A stretch of 64,000 nucleotides of DNA from Microbacterium fluvii (GCF_025515205.1 NZ_JAOPFX010000002.1:434001-498000); one strand, 5' to 3'. Counted from the first letter of the stretch, positions 23,880 to 33,389 are shown. The notes: generated by a model from the sequence alone, not told the origin. Numbers and translations are program-made.

Positions 23880-25574
23880 TTGTCTGTCACCACTTCTCCC
23901 GCCGTAGAGACCGCGCGGTCGCACCGTGAGGTGTTCACCGCGATCTCCGGCCTCGTCATGGGCATGTTCGTCGCCGTCGTCTCGGGGACACTCGTCTCGA
24001 CGTCGATGCCCGTCATCGTCTCCGACCTGGGCGGCGACCAGTCCGCCTATACCTGGGTCATCACCGCGAGCCTGCTCGCGACCGGCGTCTCGACCCCGAT
24101 CTGGGGCAAGCTCGCCGACCTCGTCAACCGCAAGGCGCTGCTGATGATCGCGCTGAGCCTGTTCACGGTCGGCACGGTCGTCGCCGGCTTCTCCACCAGC
24201 ACCTCGATGCTCATCGGCGTGCGCGTCGTTCAGGGCTTGGGCGCCGGTGGCCTCATGTCGCTCGTGATGATCGCGATCGCCCTCATCATCTCGCCGCGCG
24301 AGCGCGGCAAGTACATGGGCGTCGTCGGCGGCATCATGGCGCTCGCCACCATCGGCGGTCCACTGCTGGGCGGCGTGATCACCGACGCCTGGGGCTGGCG
24401 GGCGAACTTCTTCGTCAGCGTGCCCATCGCGATCGTCGCGCTGTTCATGATCCACAAGACCCTGCACCTGCCCAAGCCCTCGGCTGGCAAGGTCACGATC
24501 GACTACCTCGGCGCGGTGCTGCTGGCCGTGGGCGTCTCGACGCTGCTGATCTGGGTGTCGATGGGCGGCAGCCAGTTCGAGTGGGACTCGATGACCAGTT
24601 ACGTGCTGGTCGCCATCGCGGCCGTCGGCATCGTCGCGTTCGTCATCACCGAGCTGCTGGTCTCGGAGCCCATCGTGCCGATGACGCTGTTCAAGAACCG
24701 CACGTTCACCCTTTCGGTGATCGCCTCGATCGCCATCGGCGTTTCGATGTTCGCGACCTCGGTATTCCTCGCTCAGTACTTCCAGCTCGCCCGTGGCGCG
24801 ACCCCGACCGAGTCGGGCCTCATGACGATCCCCATGATCGTCGGCCAGATGGGCGCCTCGATCCTCATCGGCCAGCTGGTGAGCCGCTTCGGCAAGTGGA
24901 AGGGCTACATGGTGCTGGGCTCGGTGCTCAACATCGTGGGCGTGACCCTGATGTCGACGCTGCGCTACGACACCCCGTTCGTGTGGGTCTCGGTCTACAT
25001 GTTCGTGCTGGGCGCGGGGCTCGGCATGGTGATGCAGAACCTCACCCTCATCGTGCAGAACGACACCCCCGCCGCCCAGCTGGGAGCGGCGAGCTCGAAC
25101 GTGAACTTCTTCCGCACGATCGCCGGCACCATCGGCGTCACGATCATGAGCTCGACCCTGGCCACCCAGGTGCAGGAGCACGTGACCAACGGCTTCAGCA
25201 ACTTCGTGCCGCAGTCGCAGGAAGAGATCGATGCGCTCACCGGGCTCTCGTCCGGCAACATCCCCGTGGTCAGCGCTCTGCCCGAGCGTATCCGCGAGAT
25301 CGTCGAGGCCGCCTACGGCCACGGCATCGCCGACGCCTTCATCATCGCCATTCCGCTGGCCGTCATCGGGCTCATCGCACTGCTGTTCGTCAAGAACAAG
25401 CCGCTGTCGACCAAGAACGCCGCCGAGACGCTGGCAGAAGAGGCCGAAGAGGTGCTGATCGATGTCGCCGAGACCCGTGCCGGAGGCGCGGCGACCGCGT
25501 CGATCGCACTGGCCGAGGCCGACCGCGAGCTCGGGCAGCAGCATCCGTCGCGCGAAGAGCAGACGACGCGCTGA
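23880..25574 (+). CDS. DHA2-family 14-TM MFS drug efflux pump
   Basis: 564-residue proton-driven exporter of the EmrB/QacA class, with 14 predicted helices, motif A GKLADLVNRKALL near residues 79-91 and VRVVQGLGAGGL near residues 117-128. A C-terminal cytosolic tail of about 60 residues is rich in Glu and Ala. TTG is used as start; AGGAG lies at suitable distance (23865-23869) and the protein begins in the right register. It probably exports toxic lipophilic compounds. It shares its promoter with the downstream MarR gene. Confidence 0.88.
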   Translation: MSVTTSPAVETARSHREVFTAISGLVMGMFVAVVSGTLVSTSMPVIVSDLGGDQSAYTWVITASLLATGVSTPIWGKLADLVNRKALLMIALSLFTVGTVVAGFSTSTSMLIGVRVVQGLGAGGLMSLVMIAIALIISPRERGKYMGVVGGIMALATIGGPLLGGVITDAWGWRANFFVSVPIAIVALFMIHKTLHLPKPSAGKVTIDYLGAVLLAVGVSTLLIWVSMGGSQFEWDSMTSYVLVAIAAVGIVAFVITELLVSEPIVPMTLFKNRTFTLSVIASIAIGVSMFATSVFLAQYFQLARGATPTESGLMTIPMIVGQMGASILIGQLVSRFGKWKGYMVLGSVLNIVGVTLMSTLRYDTPFVWVSVYMFVLGAGLGMVMQNLTLIVQNDTPAAQLGAASSNVNFFRTIAGTIGVTIMSSTLATQVQEHVTNGFSNFVPQSQEEIDALTGLSSGNIPVVSALPERIREIVEAAYGHGIADAFIIAIPLAVIGLIALLFVKNKPLSTKNAAETLAEEAEEVLIDVAETRAGGAATASIALAEADRELGQQHPSREEQTTR

Positions 25575-25575
25575 C

Positions 25576-26028
25576 ATGAGCGCGGCAGTCGGGGTGGACA
25601 GCGAGGCCGAAGAGGCGATTCTCGAGCTCGAGAGCGGGATGAACCTCGTCTTCCGCCGGGCGAGCATCGCCTGGAAGGAATCGGCCGCGCTGATCCACCC
25701 CGAACTGCAGCCGAGCGGCTACAAGCTGCTCGCGCATGTGGTGCGCATGGGCACGTGCAACGCGCACCAGCTCGCCGAGCTGTTCGACATGGACAAGTCG
25801 GTCATCAGCCGACAGATGCGCCAGCTCGAAGAGCTCGACCTCATCCGCTCCGTGCCCGACGAGCGCGACGGGCGGCTGCGGGTGCTCACCCCCACCGATG
25901 AGGCGCGCGCGGCGCTCGCGCACGTACGGGAGTGCAATGCGGCGCGCATGCGCCGAGTGCTCGAGACGCTCGACGCCGACGAGATCCGCACCTGCGCCAA
26001 AGTGTTCCGCAGTCTCGCGGAGGCCTGA
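25576..26028 (+). CDS. MarR-family regulator of the efflux pump
   Basis: 150-residue winged-helix protein with MarR architecture: recognition helix around DMDKSVISRQMRQLEELDLI (about residues 72-91) and wing DERDGRLRVLTPT. The ATG is 1 base after the stop of the pump gene. It likely binds the palindrome at 23837-23856 and is released by pump substrates. No cysteine pair suggesting redox control is present. Confidence 0.88.
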   Translation: MSAAVGVDSEAEEAILELESGMNLVFRRASIAWKESAALIHPELQPSGYKLLAHVVRMGTCNAHQLAELFDMDKSVISRQMRQLEELDLIRSVPDERDGRLRVLTPTDEARAALAHVRECNAARMRRVLETLDADEIRTCAKVFRSLAEA

Positions 26029-26104
26029 GCGCCGCCCATCCGATTCGCACACGGCTCCGAACACCTTCTCGAGCGGCATTCGCCGCGCACCTGAGGAGGA
26101 AACA

Positions 26105-26515
26105 ATGAGCTCGTCACCGAACCGTCTCGTCGCCGTGATCTTCGGCGCCGTCTACCTGCTGGTGGGCGCCCTCGGCTTCGCCGTCACCGGCGGCGTCTCG
26201 TTCCTCGCCACCGAGGGCGGCCTGCTGCTGGGCATCTTCATGGTCAACCCGCTGCACAACATCGCGCACCTGCTCATCGGCGCCGCGCTGCTGGTGGCCG
26301 GGCTGATCTCGGTGAAGGCCGCCAAGACGACCAACACCGTCGTCGGCGCCGCCTACCTGCTGCTGGGCATCGTCGGGTTCTTCCTCGTGGGAACCGCCGC
26401 CAACGTGCTCGCACTGAACACCTTCGACCACTTCCTGCATCTGGCCAGCGCTCTGCTGCTGCTGGGCGTGGGTCTGGGGGCCGAGCGCACACAGACCCGG
26501 TCGGCCGTCGCGTGA
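26105..26515 (+). CDS. DUF4383 membrane protein
   Basis: 136-residue protein with four transmembrane segments and the DUF4383 signature NPLHNIAHLLIGAALL near the middle. The family is common in actinobacteria, without known function. A strong GAGGAGGAAACA site precedes the ATG. It may be co-transcribed with the pump and MarR genes (76-base gap) or stand alone. Confidence 0.8.
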   Translation: MSSSPNRLVAVIFGAVYLLVGALGFAVTGGVSFLATEGGLLLGIFMVNPLHNIAHLLIGAALLVAGLISVKAAKTTNTVVGAAYLLLGIVGFFLVGTAANVLALNTFDHFLHLASALLLLGVGLGAERTQTRSAVA

Positions 26516-26541
26516 TCGACGGCCTGATTCGGGACTGACGG

Positions 26542-27048
26542 ATGCTGCGCACCTGGCCCGCCCTGTTCGCCTTCGGTGCGGGTCTGCTGCACCTGGCGGC
26601 CGGGGCGGCCGTGGTGCACGGCGGCGGTGCCTCGACGGCGGCGGTGCTCTGCGCGCTGATCGTCGTCGGGGCTGCGGAACTGATCTGGGCGGGGGCCTCG
26701 CTGCACGCGGGCAGGCCGCGGCGCCCACGACTCGCGGTCGGCGCGGCAGCGGCAGCGCCCGTGTGGGGGGCCGCGGCGCTCGCCGTCGGATGCTCGCCGA
26801 TCGCGATCGCGGCGGCATCGGGCTTCGCTGTCACAGCGGGCGCGATGACCGCACGCGGCTGGGGGGAAAGGGCGCGTCGGGCGGCGAGCGGAGGGAGCGC
26901 CGCCCGACGTGCTCATCCGGCGGTCGCCTGGACGATCGCCGGTGCTCTGGTGGTCGCCGCCGTCGCGACGCCGGCGCTGGCGACGACCACCGCGGGCCTG
27001 TCGGCCGTGCACGACCATGGTGGGAGCACCGATCCGCATGGCCACTGA
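26542..27048 (+). CDS. Hypothetical membrane protein with histidine-rich tail
   Basis: 168-residue protein with four to five hydrophobic segments, a basic loop around residues 107-123, and a C-terminus ending HDHGGSTDPHGH. The tail could bind a metal ion on the outside. I recognise no family. It follows the DUF4383 gene by 26 bases and is probably co-transcribed with it. The long reading frame and hydrophobicity pattern support it as real. Confidence 0.55.
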   Translation: MLRTWPALFAFGAGLLHLAAGAAVVHGGGASTAAVLCALIVVGAAELIWAGASLHAGRPRRPRLAVGAAAAAPVWGAAALAVGCSPIAIAAASGFAVTAGAMTARGWGERARRAASGGSAARRAHPAVAWTIAGALVVAAVATPALATTTAGLSAVHDHGGSTDPHGH

Positions 27049-27092
27049 CTGCGGTCGCTGACGCCCCCTCGCACCCTCGCCCTCTCGCGTGC

Positions 27093-29009
27093 TCACCCTC
27101 GAGGGATCCAGACGCGCATGGTCGAGGGGCCGCGGCGGGCCCACGCTCGGTAGGGAACGACCCGCACTTCGGCGATCTCGCCGCGCGCTGCGTCGGCATG
27201 AGCGTCGTACGGCCAGTCGTCCGACTCGATCGCGAGCGCCCGCACGGGCAGCACCACCGCGCCGTCGCGCTCGGCGGGCTCGCCGACGGCCACGACCGTC
27301 GAGACGTCGGCGGCGCCGAGCGCCTCGAGGTCGACGGACTCGAGGGCGAACACCTCCGGTCCGCGTTCGACCGCGACGCATCCGCGCACGGCATCGATGC
27401 GCGCATCAGGTTCGGTGAGCCGGGGCGCGAGCGGCAAGCGCAGCTCGACGACGTCGCCCCGGCGGAACGCGCGGTGCACCCGCGCGACGCCGGGCTCGAC
27501 GGGCTGCGACTGCGCGCCCGCGACCTCGATGGACGCCCCCTCCGCCCATGCCGGCACACGCAGGCTCAGCGTCCAGGCCTCGTCGGGCGAGTCTTCGACG
27601 ACGACGCGCACCAGGCCGGCGGCCGGGTAGTCGGTCTCGACCCGCAGCGCGATCTCGCGACCGTCGTCGAGCGTCGTCGCCACGCGCGAGGGCGCGTATT
27701 GGTGCAATTGGATGCCGTCGGCATCGGCCGTGGCGAGGTACGCGCCGAGGCTCGCGAGCGTGCGGGCGACGTTCGGCGGGCAGCACGAGACCTCGAACCA
27801 CGGCGCCCGCAGCGCCGACCCCGCCCGCGGCGAGGTGGAATCGGGGTCGACCGGCGTTCCGGGCACACGCTGATGCAGGGTGTTGGCGTAGTAGAAGGCG
27901 CGGCCGTCGTCGCTCGGCGAGGTCGCGATGACGTTGAAGAGCGTGCGCTCGATGAGATCGGCGTAGCGCACGTCGGCGCTGTGCAGCAGCATCCGCCACG
28001 AGAACATGATCGAGCCGACGCCGGCGCAGGTCTCGGAGTAGGCGCGGTCGGGCGGCAGCTCCCAGTCGGCGCCGAACGCCTCGTCCTGGTGGTGCGAGCC
28101 CTGGCCGCCGGTGAGATAGGTGCGACGGGCCACGGTGGTGCGCCACTGTCGCGCGAGCGCGTCGAGCAGCTCTGCATCGTCGCTTTCGACCGCGACGTCG
28201 GCGGCGCCGGCGGAGAGGTAGTTGGCGCGCACCGCGTGGCCGCGCAGCACCTCGGCGTCGCGCACGGGGACGTCGTCTTGGAAGTACGAGCGTCCCCACT
28301 CGATGTCGTGCAGCAGACCGTGGCCGTGGCGGTCGACGAACAGGCGCGCCTGCGCGAGGTAGCGGGGCTCGCCGAGGGCCCGACCGAGCTCGGCGAGGCC
28401 CACTTCGACCTCGGCATGCCCGCAGATCGCCTCGCGTGCGCCCTCGCCGAACTCGCGGCACACGAGGTCGGCCGCGCGGCGGGCGATGCCGACGAGCCCG
28501 TCGTCGGCATCGGGCCGCGTGCGCACGCGGGCGACCGCCGCCTGGAAGAGATGCCCGAGGCAGTAGAGCTCGTGACCCCACTCCAGATCCGACCACCGCG
28601 GCTGCTGGCCCGGTCGGCCGAAGTTCGTGTTGAGGTAGCCGTCGGCCTCTTGGGCCGCGCCCACCCGTGCGACCACCTCTCGGAAGCGCCGCTCGAGTGC
28701 CGCGTCGTCGCTGCGCCCGATCTCCCATGCCATCGCCTCGAGGTACTTGTAGATCTCGGAGTCGGCGAACTCCCGCCCCCGACGCCCCTCGGGAAGGGTG
28801 CCGGCCGCGGCGCGGTCGAAGTTGGGCAGCCACCCCTCGCTCTCGAGGCGGTCGCCGATGTGGGCGATCGTCGCCTGCGCGTTGACCACCTGGCGCTCAC
28901 CCCAGAAGCCGCCGACGATCTGCACCTCGTCGAGCCCCAGCGGGCGCAGCGCCCCGCGCGAGGGCGCGACCGGGGCGACGGGGGTGGGTCGTGTCGAAGT
29001 CATCGTCAT
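27093..29009 (-). CDS. Beta-L-arabinofuranosidase, glycoside hydrolase family 127
   Basis: 638-residue GH127 enzyme. From memory of HypBA1 of Bifidobacterium (acid/base Glu322, zinc ligands Glu338, Cys340, Cys417 and Cys418, with Cys417 the nucleophile), the matching residues here are E310 (HHQDEAFG), E326 and C328 (YSETCAG), and C409 and C410 (EVSCCPPN). The Glu-to-Glu spacing of 16 is the same. It lacks a signal peptide, so it should cleave imported arabinofuranosyl oligosaccharides in the cytosol. The ATG overlaps the upstream permease stop (ATGA), so it belongs to the importer operon. Confidence 0.88.
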   Translation of the reverse strand: MTMTSTRPTPVAPVAPSRGALRPLGLDEVQIVGGFWGERQVVNAQATIAHIGDRLESEGWLPNFDRAAAGTLPEGRRGREFADSEIYKYLEAMAWEIGRSDDAALERRFREVVARVGAAQEADGYLNTNFGRPGQQPRWSDLEWGHELYCLGHLFQAAVARVRTRPDADDGLVGIARRAADLVCREFGEGAREAICGHAEVEVGLAELGRALGEPRYLAQARLFVDRHGHGLLHDIEWGRSYFQDDVPVRDAEVLRGHAVRANYLSAGAADVAVESDDAELLDALARQWRTTVARRTYLTGGQGSHHQDEAFGADWELPPDRAYSETCAGVGSIMFSWRMLLHSADVRYADLIERTLFNVIATSPSDDGRAFYYANTLHQRVPGTPVDPDSTSPRAGSALRAPWFEVSCCPPNVARTLASLGAYLATADADGIQLHQYAPSRVATTLDDGREIALRVETDYPAAGLVRVVVEDSPDEAWTLSLRVPAWAEGASIEVAGAQSQPVEPGVARVHRAFRRGDVVELRLPLAPRLTEPDARIDAVRGCVAVERGPEVFALESVDLEALGAADVSTVVAVGEPAERDGAVVLPVRALAIESDDWPYDAHADAARGEIAEVRVVPYRAWARRGPSTMRVWIPRG

Positions 29010-29902
29010 CCCTTGAAGGCGCCGGACATGAAGCCGCGGACGTAGTGCCGCTGCAGGATCAGGAAGAGCAGGATGCAGGGCAGCGCCAGCACGACGACGC
29101 CCGCCTCGGTGGCCCCGTAGTCGATGACGCCCTGCACCTGCACGCGGAGGTTCGCCACCGCCAGCGGCAGCGTCATGCGGTTCGTGTCGGTGATGAGGAT
29201 GAGCGGCGCCATGAAGTCGTTCCACGCCGCCAGGAACGCGAACATGCCCACCGTGATGAGCCCGGGCTTGACGGCGGGAATGAGCACGCGCCACAGGGCG
29301 CCGAAGCTCGACGCCCCGTCGACGAGCGCCGCTTCGTCGAGCTCGCGGGGGATCGACTCGAACGAGATGCGCATCATGAACATCGAGAACGGCAGCTGGA
29401 ACATCGTGAGCACCACGGCGACGCCCACGAGCGAGTTGCTCAGTCCGACCGCGTTGAGGATCACGTACAGCGGGATCAGCAGGGTGGCGTACGGCACCAT
29501 CAGGATCGCGAGCACCGTGAGGAACAGCACATTCTTGCCGGGGAAGCTGAAGCGGGCGAACGCGTAGCCGCCGAAGGTCGAGACCACGAGGGTCAGCAGC
29601 ACCGTCAGCAGCGACACGAACGCCGAGTTGCCGAGATACACCCAGATGCCCGCCTGGTAGTTCGCCAGGGCCGCGTAGTTGCCCAGGCCCCAGCCCTCGG
29701 GCTGGCTCGTGCCCGGGCGAGGGGCGACCGACGATACCGCCGTCCAGATGAGCGGGTAGAGGAACATGATCGCCAGCGCCGTCGTCAGGACGGCGTAGGG
29801 GATGCCGAAGGCGACGTGGCCTCGGGGCCTGCGGCGGCCTGCATGCCGCCGAGATTCCTCGACCCGGATGAGGTCGGTGGCGGGAAGCGTCTGCGTCGAC
29901 AT
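29006..29902 (-). CDS. ABC carbohydrate importer permease, MalG-like
   Basis: 298-residue permease with six transmembrane segments and the ATPase-contact loop EAALVDGASSFGALWRVLIP (about residues 195-214). It forms the importer with the MalF-like protein encoded just upstream. No ATPase gene is present, so a shared MsiK-type ATPase encoded elsewhere is likely, as is common in actinobacteria. The imported substrate is probably an arabino-oligosaccharide, given the coupled GH127 gene. Confidence 0.9.
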   Translation of the reverse strand: MSTQTLPATDLIRVEESRRHAGRRRPRGHVAFGIPYAVLTTALAIMFLYPLIWTAVSSVAPRPGTSQPEGWGLGNYAALANYQAGIWVYLGNSAFVSLLTVLLTLVVSTFGGYAFARFSFPGKNVLFLTVLAILMVPYATLLIPLYVILNAVGLSNSLVGVAVVLTMFQLPFSMFMMRISFESIPRELDEAALVDGASSFGALWRVLIPAVKPGLITVGMFAFLAAWNDFMAPLILITDTNRMTLPLAVANLRVQVQGVIDYGATEAGVVVLALPCILLFLILQRHYVRGFMSGAFKG

Positions 29903-29905
29903 GGA

Positions 29906-30814
29906 TCAGCTCTCGTCGGGGCGGCGGAACGCGCGCAGCTGGAAGATGTTGATGACGATGAGGGCCAGCAGCACGATCACCGACAGCGCCGCGGCCACCC
30001 CGAGATCGTTCTGCCCCTGGAAGGCCACGTTGTAGATCAGCTGCACGATCGTCATCGTGCTGTTGTCGGGGCCGCCCTTGGTGAGGATGTAGAACTGCTC
30101 GAAGGCCAGCAGCGACCCTGTGACGCACAGCACGATCGTCAGCGCGAAGGTGGGTCGCAGCAGCGGCACCGTGATGCCGCGGAAGGTCTGCCACGCCGAC
30201 GCCCCGTCGATGCGGGCCGCCTCGTAGACATCGTCGGGGATCGCCTGCAGGCCTACGAGCATGAGCAGCATGTAGAAGCCCGCGTACCGCCAGACGATGA
30301 GGAACACCGTCGACCACAGGGCGCCTTCGGGGGTGCCGAGGAAGGTGAAGCCCCATGCCTGCATGAGGTCGGCGAAGGGGCCGGCGTAAGGGGAGTAGAG
30401 CACGTAGAAGAGGAGGGATGCCGAGGCCAGCCCGAGCGCGCTCGGCACCAGGAACGAGGTGCGCAGGATCGACTTCCACCGCGTCGATTCCTGCACGAGC
30501 AGCGCCAGGGCGAGGCCGAGGCCCACCAGCAGCACCGTGGTGATCACGGTGTACTTCAGGGTGAACCAGATCGAGTCCCAGAAGAGCCGGTGGTCGACGG
30601 CATCCGCGTAGTTCTCGGGGAAGTTCCACCCCCGGTTGCCTGCCAGCAGCGGCCAGTCCGACGCCGACATCTGCAGCACCAGCCCGAGCGGCACGAGGAA
30701 GACGAAGACGACGAACAGCAGCGTCGGCGACGAATACAGCCAGCCCTGGATCGCGTCACGCCGCGCTCGGCGCGATCGGCGTGCGCGGGGTGCGGCCGCG
30801 GTGGTGGTGTGCAT
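29906..30814 (-). CDS. ABC carbohydrate importer permease, MalF-like
   Basis: 302-residue permease with about six transmembrane helices, a basic N-terminus (RARRSRRARRD) and the contact loop EAARIDGASAWQTFRGITVP (about residues 210-229). Second gene of the operon, 54 bases after the binding-protein gene and 3 bases before the MalG-like gene. Confidence 0.9.
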   Translation of the reverse strand: MHTTTAAAPRARRSRRARRDAIQGWLYSSPTLLFVVFVFLVPLGLVLQMSASDWPLLAGNRGWNFPENYADAVDHRLFWDSIWFTLKYTVITTVLLVGLGLALALLVQESTRWKSILRTSFLVPSALGLASASLLFYVLYSPYAGPFADLMQAWGFTFLGTPEGALWSTVFLIVWRYAGFYMLLMLVGLQAIPDDVYEAARIDGASAWQTFRGITVPLLRPTFALTIVLCVTGSLLAFEQFYILTKGGPDNSTMTIVQLIYNVAFQGQNDLGVAAALSVIVLLALIVINIFQLRAFRRPDES

Positions 30815-30868
30815 GCTCTCTCCGGGGGAGTCGGGCGGTGGCGCGGATCCGCGCCACCGCCCGGGCGG

Positions 30869-32170
30869 TCACTGACCGAGGATGTCGGTGATGCCGTCGT
30901 TGTCGGCGTCCACGGTGTCGGTGCCTTCGAGCACGGCGTTGCGCACCAGCGTCAGCCAGGGGCTGCCGGGGGCGTTGAATGCCTGCTGGAAGTTCATCGC
31001 CACCGGGGTGTCGCCCTGCCCTGCCACCTGGTTGATCGTCACCAGGCGCGGGTCTTTCGACGCGTACTCGTTGTCGGCGAAGTCGGCACGCGAGACGACG
31101 TCGTTGTTCTTCGCGAGCACGCCCACCTGGGCGTCTTCCGACATCAGCCACGTGAGGAAGTTCCACGCCTGCGCCGACTTCTTCGAGTCCTTCGAGATGC
31201 CGATGCCGTCGCCGCCGACGAAGGTCGAGGCTCCGCCGTCGACACCGGGGATGCCGGCCACGCCCGCATCGAACGGCGTCGACGACAGCAGCGTCGCGGG
31301 GTAGAACATCAGGCCCACGTTGCCCTCGGTGAACCCGGCGGTCCAGGTCGGGCCCGCCTCATCCTGCGAGCTGGGCAGAACGGCGCCCGACTCCCACAGG
31401 TCGCGCCACGTCGAGTAGACCTCCTTGGCGGCGTCTCCCGCCAGGAGCGACTCGGTGCCATCGTCGCTGAGCACCTCTTCGCCGGATGCCCAGATGCTCG
31501 GGAACCACGTGAACACGAGGCACCCGCCGCAGTTGAGCCCCGTCGCGGTGCCGTACACGCCGTCCTTGTCGAGCGCCTGGATCTTCTTGGCCGCATCGGC
31601 GAACTCGGCCATGGTCGCCGGCGCCTTCTCGGGGTCGAGACCGGCCTCGGTGAACAGCTCCTTGTTCCAGAACAGCATCGACAGGTCGAGCACGAACGGC
31701 AGTACGTGCTCCTTGCCGTCGGAGGTGCCCGCCGCGAGGTGCCCCTTGTTGATCTGGTCCTTGTAGTCGAGGGCGTCGATCTGGGCCGTGATGTCTTGGA
31801 AGAGCCCCTGCTCGACCCAATTGGGCACGTAGACGATGTCGGCGGCGAACAGGTCGGGCAGGCCGTTCGCGCCGGCGGCGGCACCGACCTTGGCGACATA
31901 GTCGTCGTTGGGCACGACCGTCAGCTCGACCTGGTTGTCGTGGGTCGCGTTGTAGGCGTCGACCAGCAGGTTCGCCTGCTTCTCGAGCGGCGCGCGCGTC
32001 CACAGGGTCAGCGTCGAGCCGTCGTCGACGCCGTCGCCCGACACCGACTCGGCGGGTGCGGCCGTCTGGCCGCCGCCGGAGCAGGCGGCCATCCCGCCGA
32101 TGAGTGCTCCGGTGGTGATGATCGCCGCGAGCGACCGCGTCAGGGCGCGTCGGCGTGGCTGCGTTGTCAT
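30869..32170 (-). CDS. ABC carbohydrate-binding lipoprotein, family 1
   Basis: 433-residue MalE-type binding protein with lipobox MAAC (Cys30), then LTLWTRAPLEKQANLLVDAYN and further segments of the family. It ends in VDADNDGITDILGQ, an Asp-rich tail that might bind calcium. An AGGAGAAAGC site precedes the ATG on the minus strand. First gene of the arabino-oligosaccharide import operon. Confidence 0.9.
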   Translation of the reverse strand: MTTQPRRRALTRSLAAIITTGALIGGMAACSGGGQTAAPAESVSGDGVDDGSTLTLWTRAPLEKQANLLVDAYNATHDNQVELTVVPNDDYVAKVGAAAGANGLPDLFAADIVYVPNWVEQGLFQDITAQIDALDYKDQINKGHLAAGTSDGKEHVLPFVLDLSMLFWNKELFTEAGLDPEKAPATMAEFADAAKKIQALDKDGVYGTATGLNCGGCLVFTWFPSIWASGEEVLSDDGTESLLAGDAAKEVYSTWRDLWESGAVLPSSQDEAGPTWTAGFTEGNVGLMFYPATLLSSTPFDAGVAGIPGVDGGASTFVGGDGIGISKDSKKSAQAWNFLTWLMSEDAQVGVLAKNNDVVSRADFADNEYASKDPRLVTINQVAGQGDTPVAMNFQQAFNAPGSPWLTLVRNAVLEGTDTVDADNDGITDILGQ

Positions 32171-32238
32171 GCTTTCTCCTCTTGCTCGTCATTGAGCGGA
32201 AGCGCGAGCTGCGGACCGCTGGGCAGGGCTTCGAGATT

Positions 32239-32318
32239 CCGAAAACTACGAAATCCCTTTCGGGACGGTATCGTGCATGTCGGGAAGCGGTCAAGAGTTC
32301 CAACCGATAACGTTTACG
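32239..32318. promoter_or_regulatory. Divergent control region with two inverted repeats
   Basis: CCGAAA (32239-32244) and TTTCGG (32258-32263) form an inverted repeat that encloses a smaller one, CGAAA-TCCC-TTTCG (32249-32262), on the side of the binding-protein gene. Nearer the LacI gene, CGATAACGTTTACG (32305-32318) has the AnCGnT core of LacI operators. TATCGT at 32269-32274 may be a -10 box for the LacI gene. The LacI protein encoded at 32346 is the likely ligand. Confidence 0.45.
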
Positions 32319-32345
32319 GAACGCCCGAGCAGAGGAGGTCGCGCC

Positions 32346-33371
32346 ATGTCGTCCAACGACTCCGCATCGCGCGCGGCGACCCTGAGCGATGTCGCTCAGC
32401 GTGCCGGAGTATCGATCGCGACGGCGTCCAAAGCCCTCAACGGTCGAGGCGATGTCGCTCCCGCGACCCGCACGCGCGTGCTCGAGGCCGCCGAGGCGCT
32501 CTCGTTCACGCCGAATGCGATGGCCAGGGGCCTGCTCGCCGGCCGCACCGGCACCGTGGGACTTCTCACGAGCGACCTCGAGGGCCGCTTCATGATCCCG
32601 ATCCTGATGGGCGCGGAGGATGCGTTCGGCGCCGGCCAGGTGAACGTCTTCCTCTGCGACGCCCGCGGCGATGCCATCCGCGAGCAGCATCACCTCAAGG
32701 CGCTGCTGAGCCGCCGCGTCGACGGCATCATCGTCGTGGGGCGCCAGACAGACCCGCGCCCGTCGCTGGGGCAGGACATCCCGGTTCCGGTCGTCTACGC
32801 CTACGCGCCCTCCGACGACGCCCGCGACCTCTCGCTCACGCCCGACAACTATGCGGGCGGGCGCCTGGCGATCGAGCACCTGCTGGCCTGCGGGCGCACC
32901 CGTATCGCGCACGTCTCGGGCGACCCGGCCTACGCGGCGGCGCAGGACCGGCTGGCCGGCGCGAGAGCAGCGCTCGAATCGGCAGGACTCGAGCTGATCG
33001 GGCAGCCGATGTTCTCGGAGTGGTCGGAGCAGTGGGGGCGCGACGCCGCCGCGATGCTGCTCGGGCAGCATCCCGAGATCGATGCCGTCTTCTGCGGCTC
33101 GGATCAGATCGCCCGCGGCGTGCTCGACACCGCGCGCGATCTCGACCGCAGCGTGCCCGACGACCTCGCCGTGATCGGCTACGACAACTGGGAGCTGCTG
33201 GCGTTGAACTCCCGCCCCGAGCTGACGAGCATCGACGCCAACCTCCAGCAGCTCGGGCGGCAGGCCGCGCAGCGCGTGTTCGATGCCATCGACGGGGTCG
33301 ACATCGGCGAAGGCACCCACCACCTGCCGGTGCGGCTCGTGATCCGCGGCTCGACGATCGCGCGACGCTGA
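32346..33371 (+). CDS. LacI-family regulator of the arabino-oligosaccharide operon
   Basis: 341-residue LacI protein: helix-turn-helix at about residues 12-36 (LSDVAQRAGVSIATASKALN), and an effector domain ending in DLAVIGYDNWELLALNSRPELTSID. It is divergent from the binding-protein gene, the usual arrangement for a local repressor. GAGGAGG lies 8 bases before the ATG at 32346; an upstream in-frame ATG at 32277 would place the operator inside the coding sequence and was not chosen. Confidence 0.88.
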   Translation: MSSNDSASRAATLSDVAQRAGVSIATASKALNGRGDVAPATRTRVLEAAEALSFTPNAMARGLLAGRTGTVGLLTSDLEGRFMIPILMGAEDAFGAGQVNVFLCDARGDAIREQHHLKALLSRRVDGIIVVGRQTDPRPSLGQDIPVPVVYAYAPSDDARDLSLTPDNYAGGRLAIEHLLACGRTRIAHVSGDPAYAAAQDRLAGARAALESAGLELIGQPMFSEWSEQWGRDAAAMLLGQHPEIDAVFCGSDQIARGVLDTARDLDRSVPDDLAVIGYDNWELLALNSRPELTSIDANLQQLGRQAAQRVFDAIDGVDIGEGTHHLPVRLVIRGSTIARR

Positions 33372-33389
33372 TCACCGTCGCCGCGCGGG

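Noticed and set aside
23159..24016. Extended N-terminus for the Dps protein up to 24016
   Set aside because: The extension is antisense to the efflux pump promoter and start. Dps begins with its basic tail at 23701.
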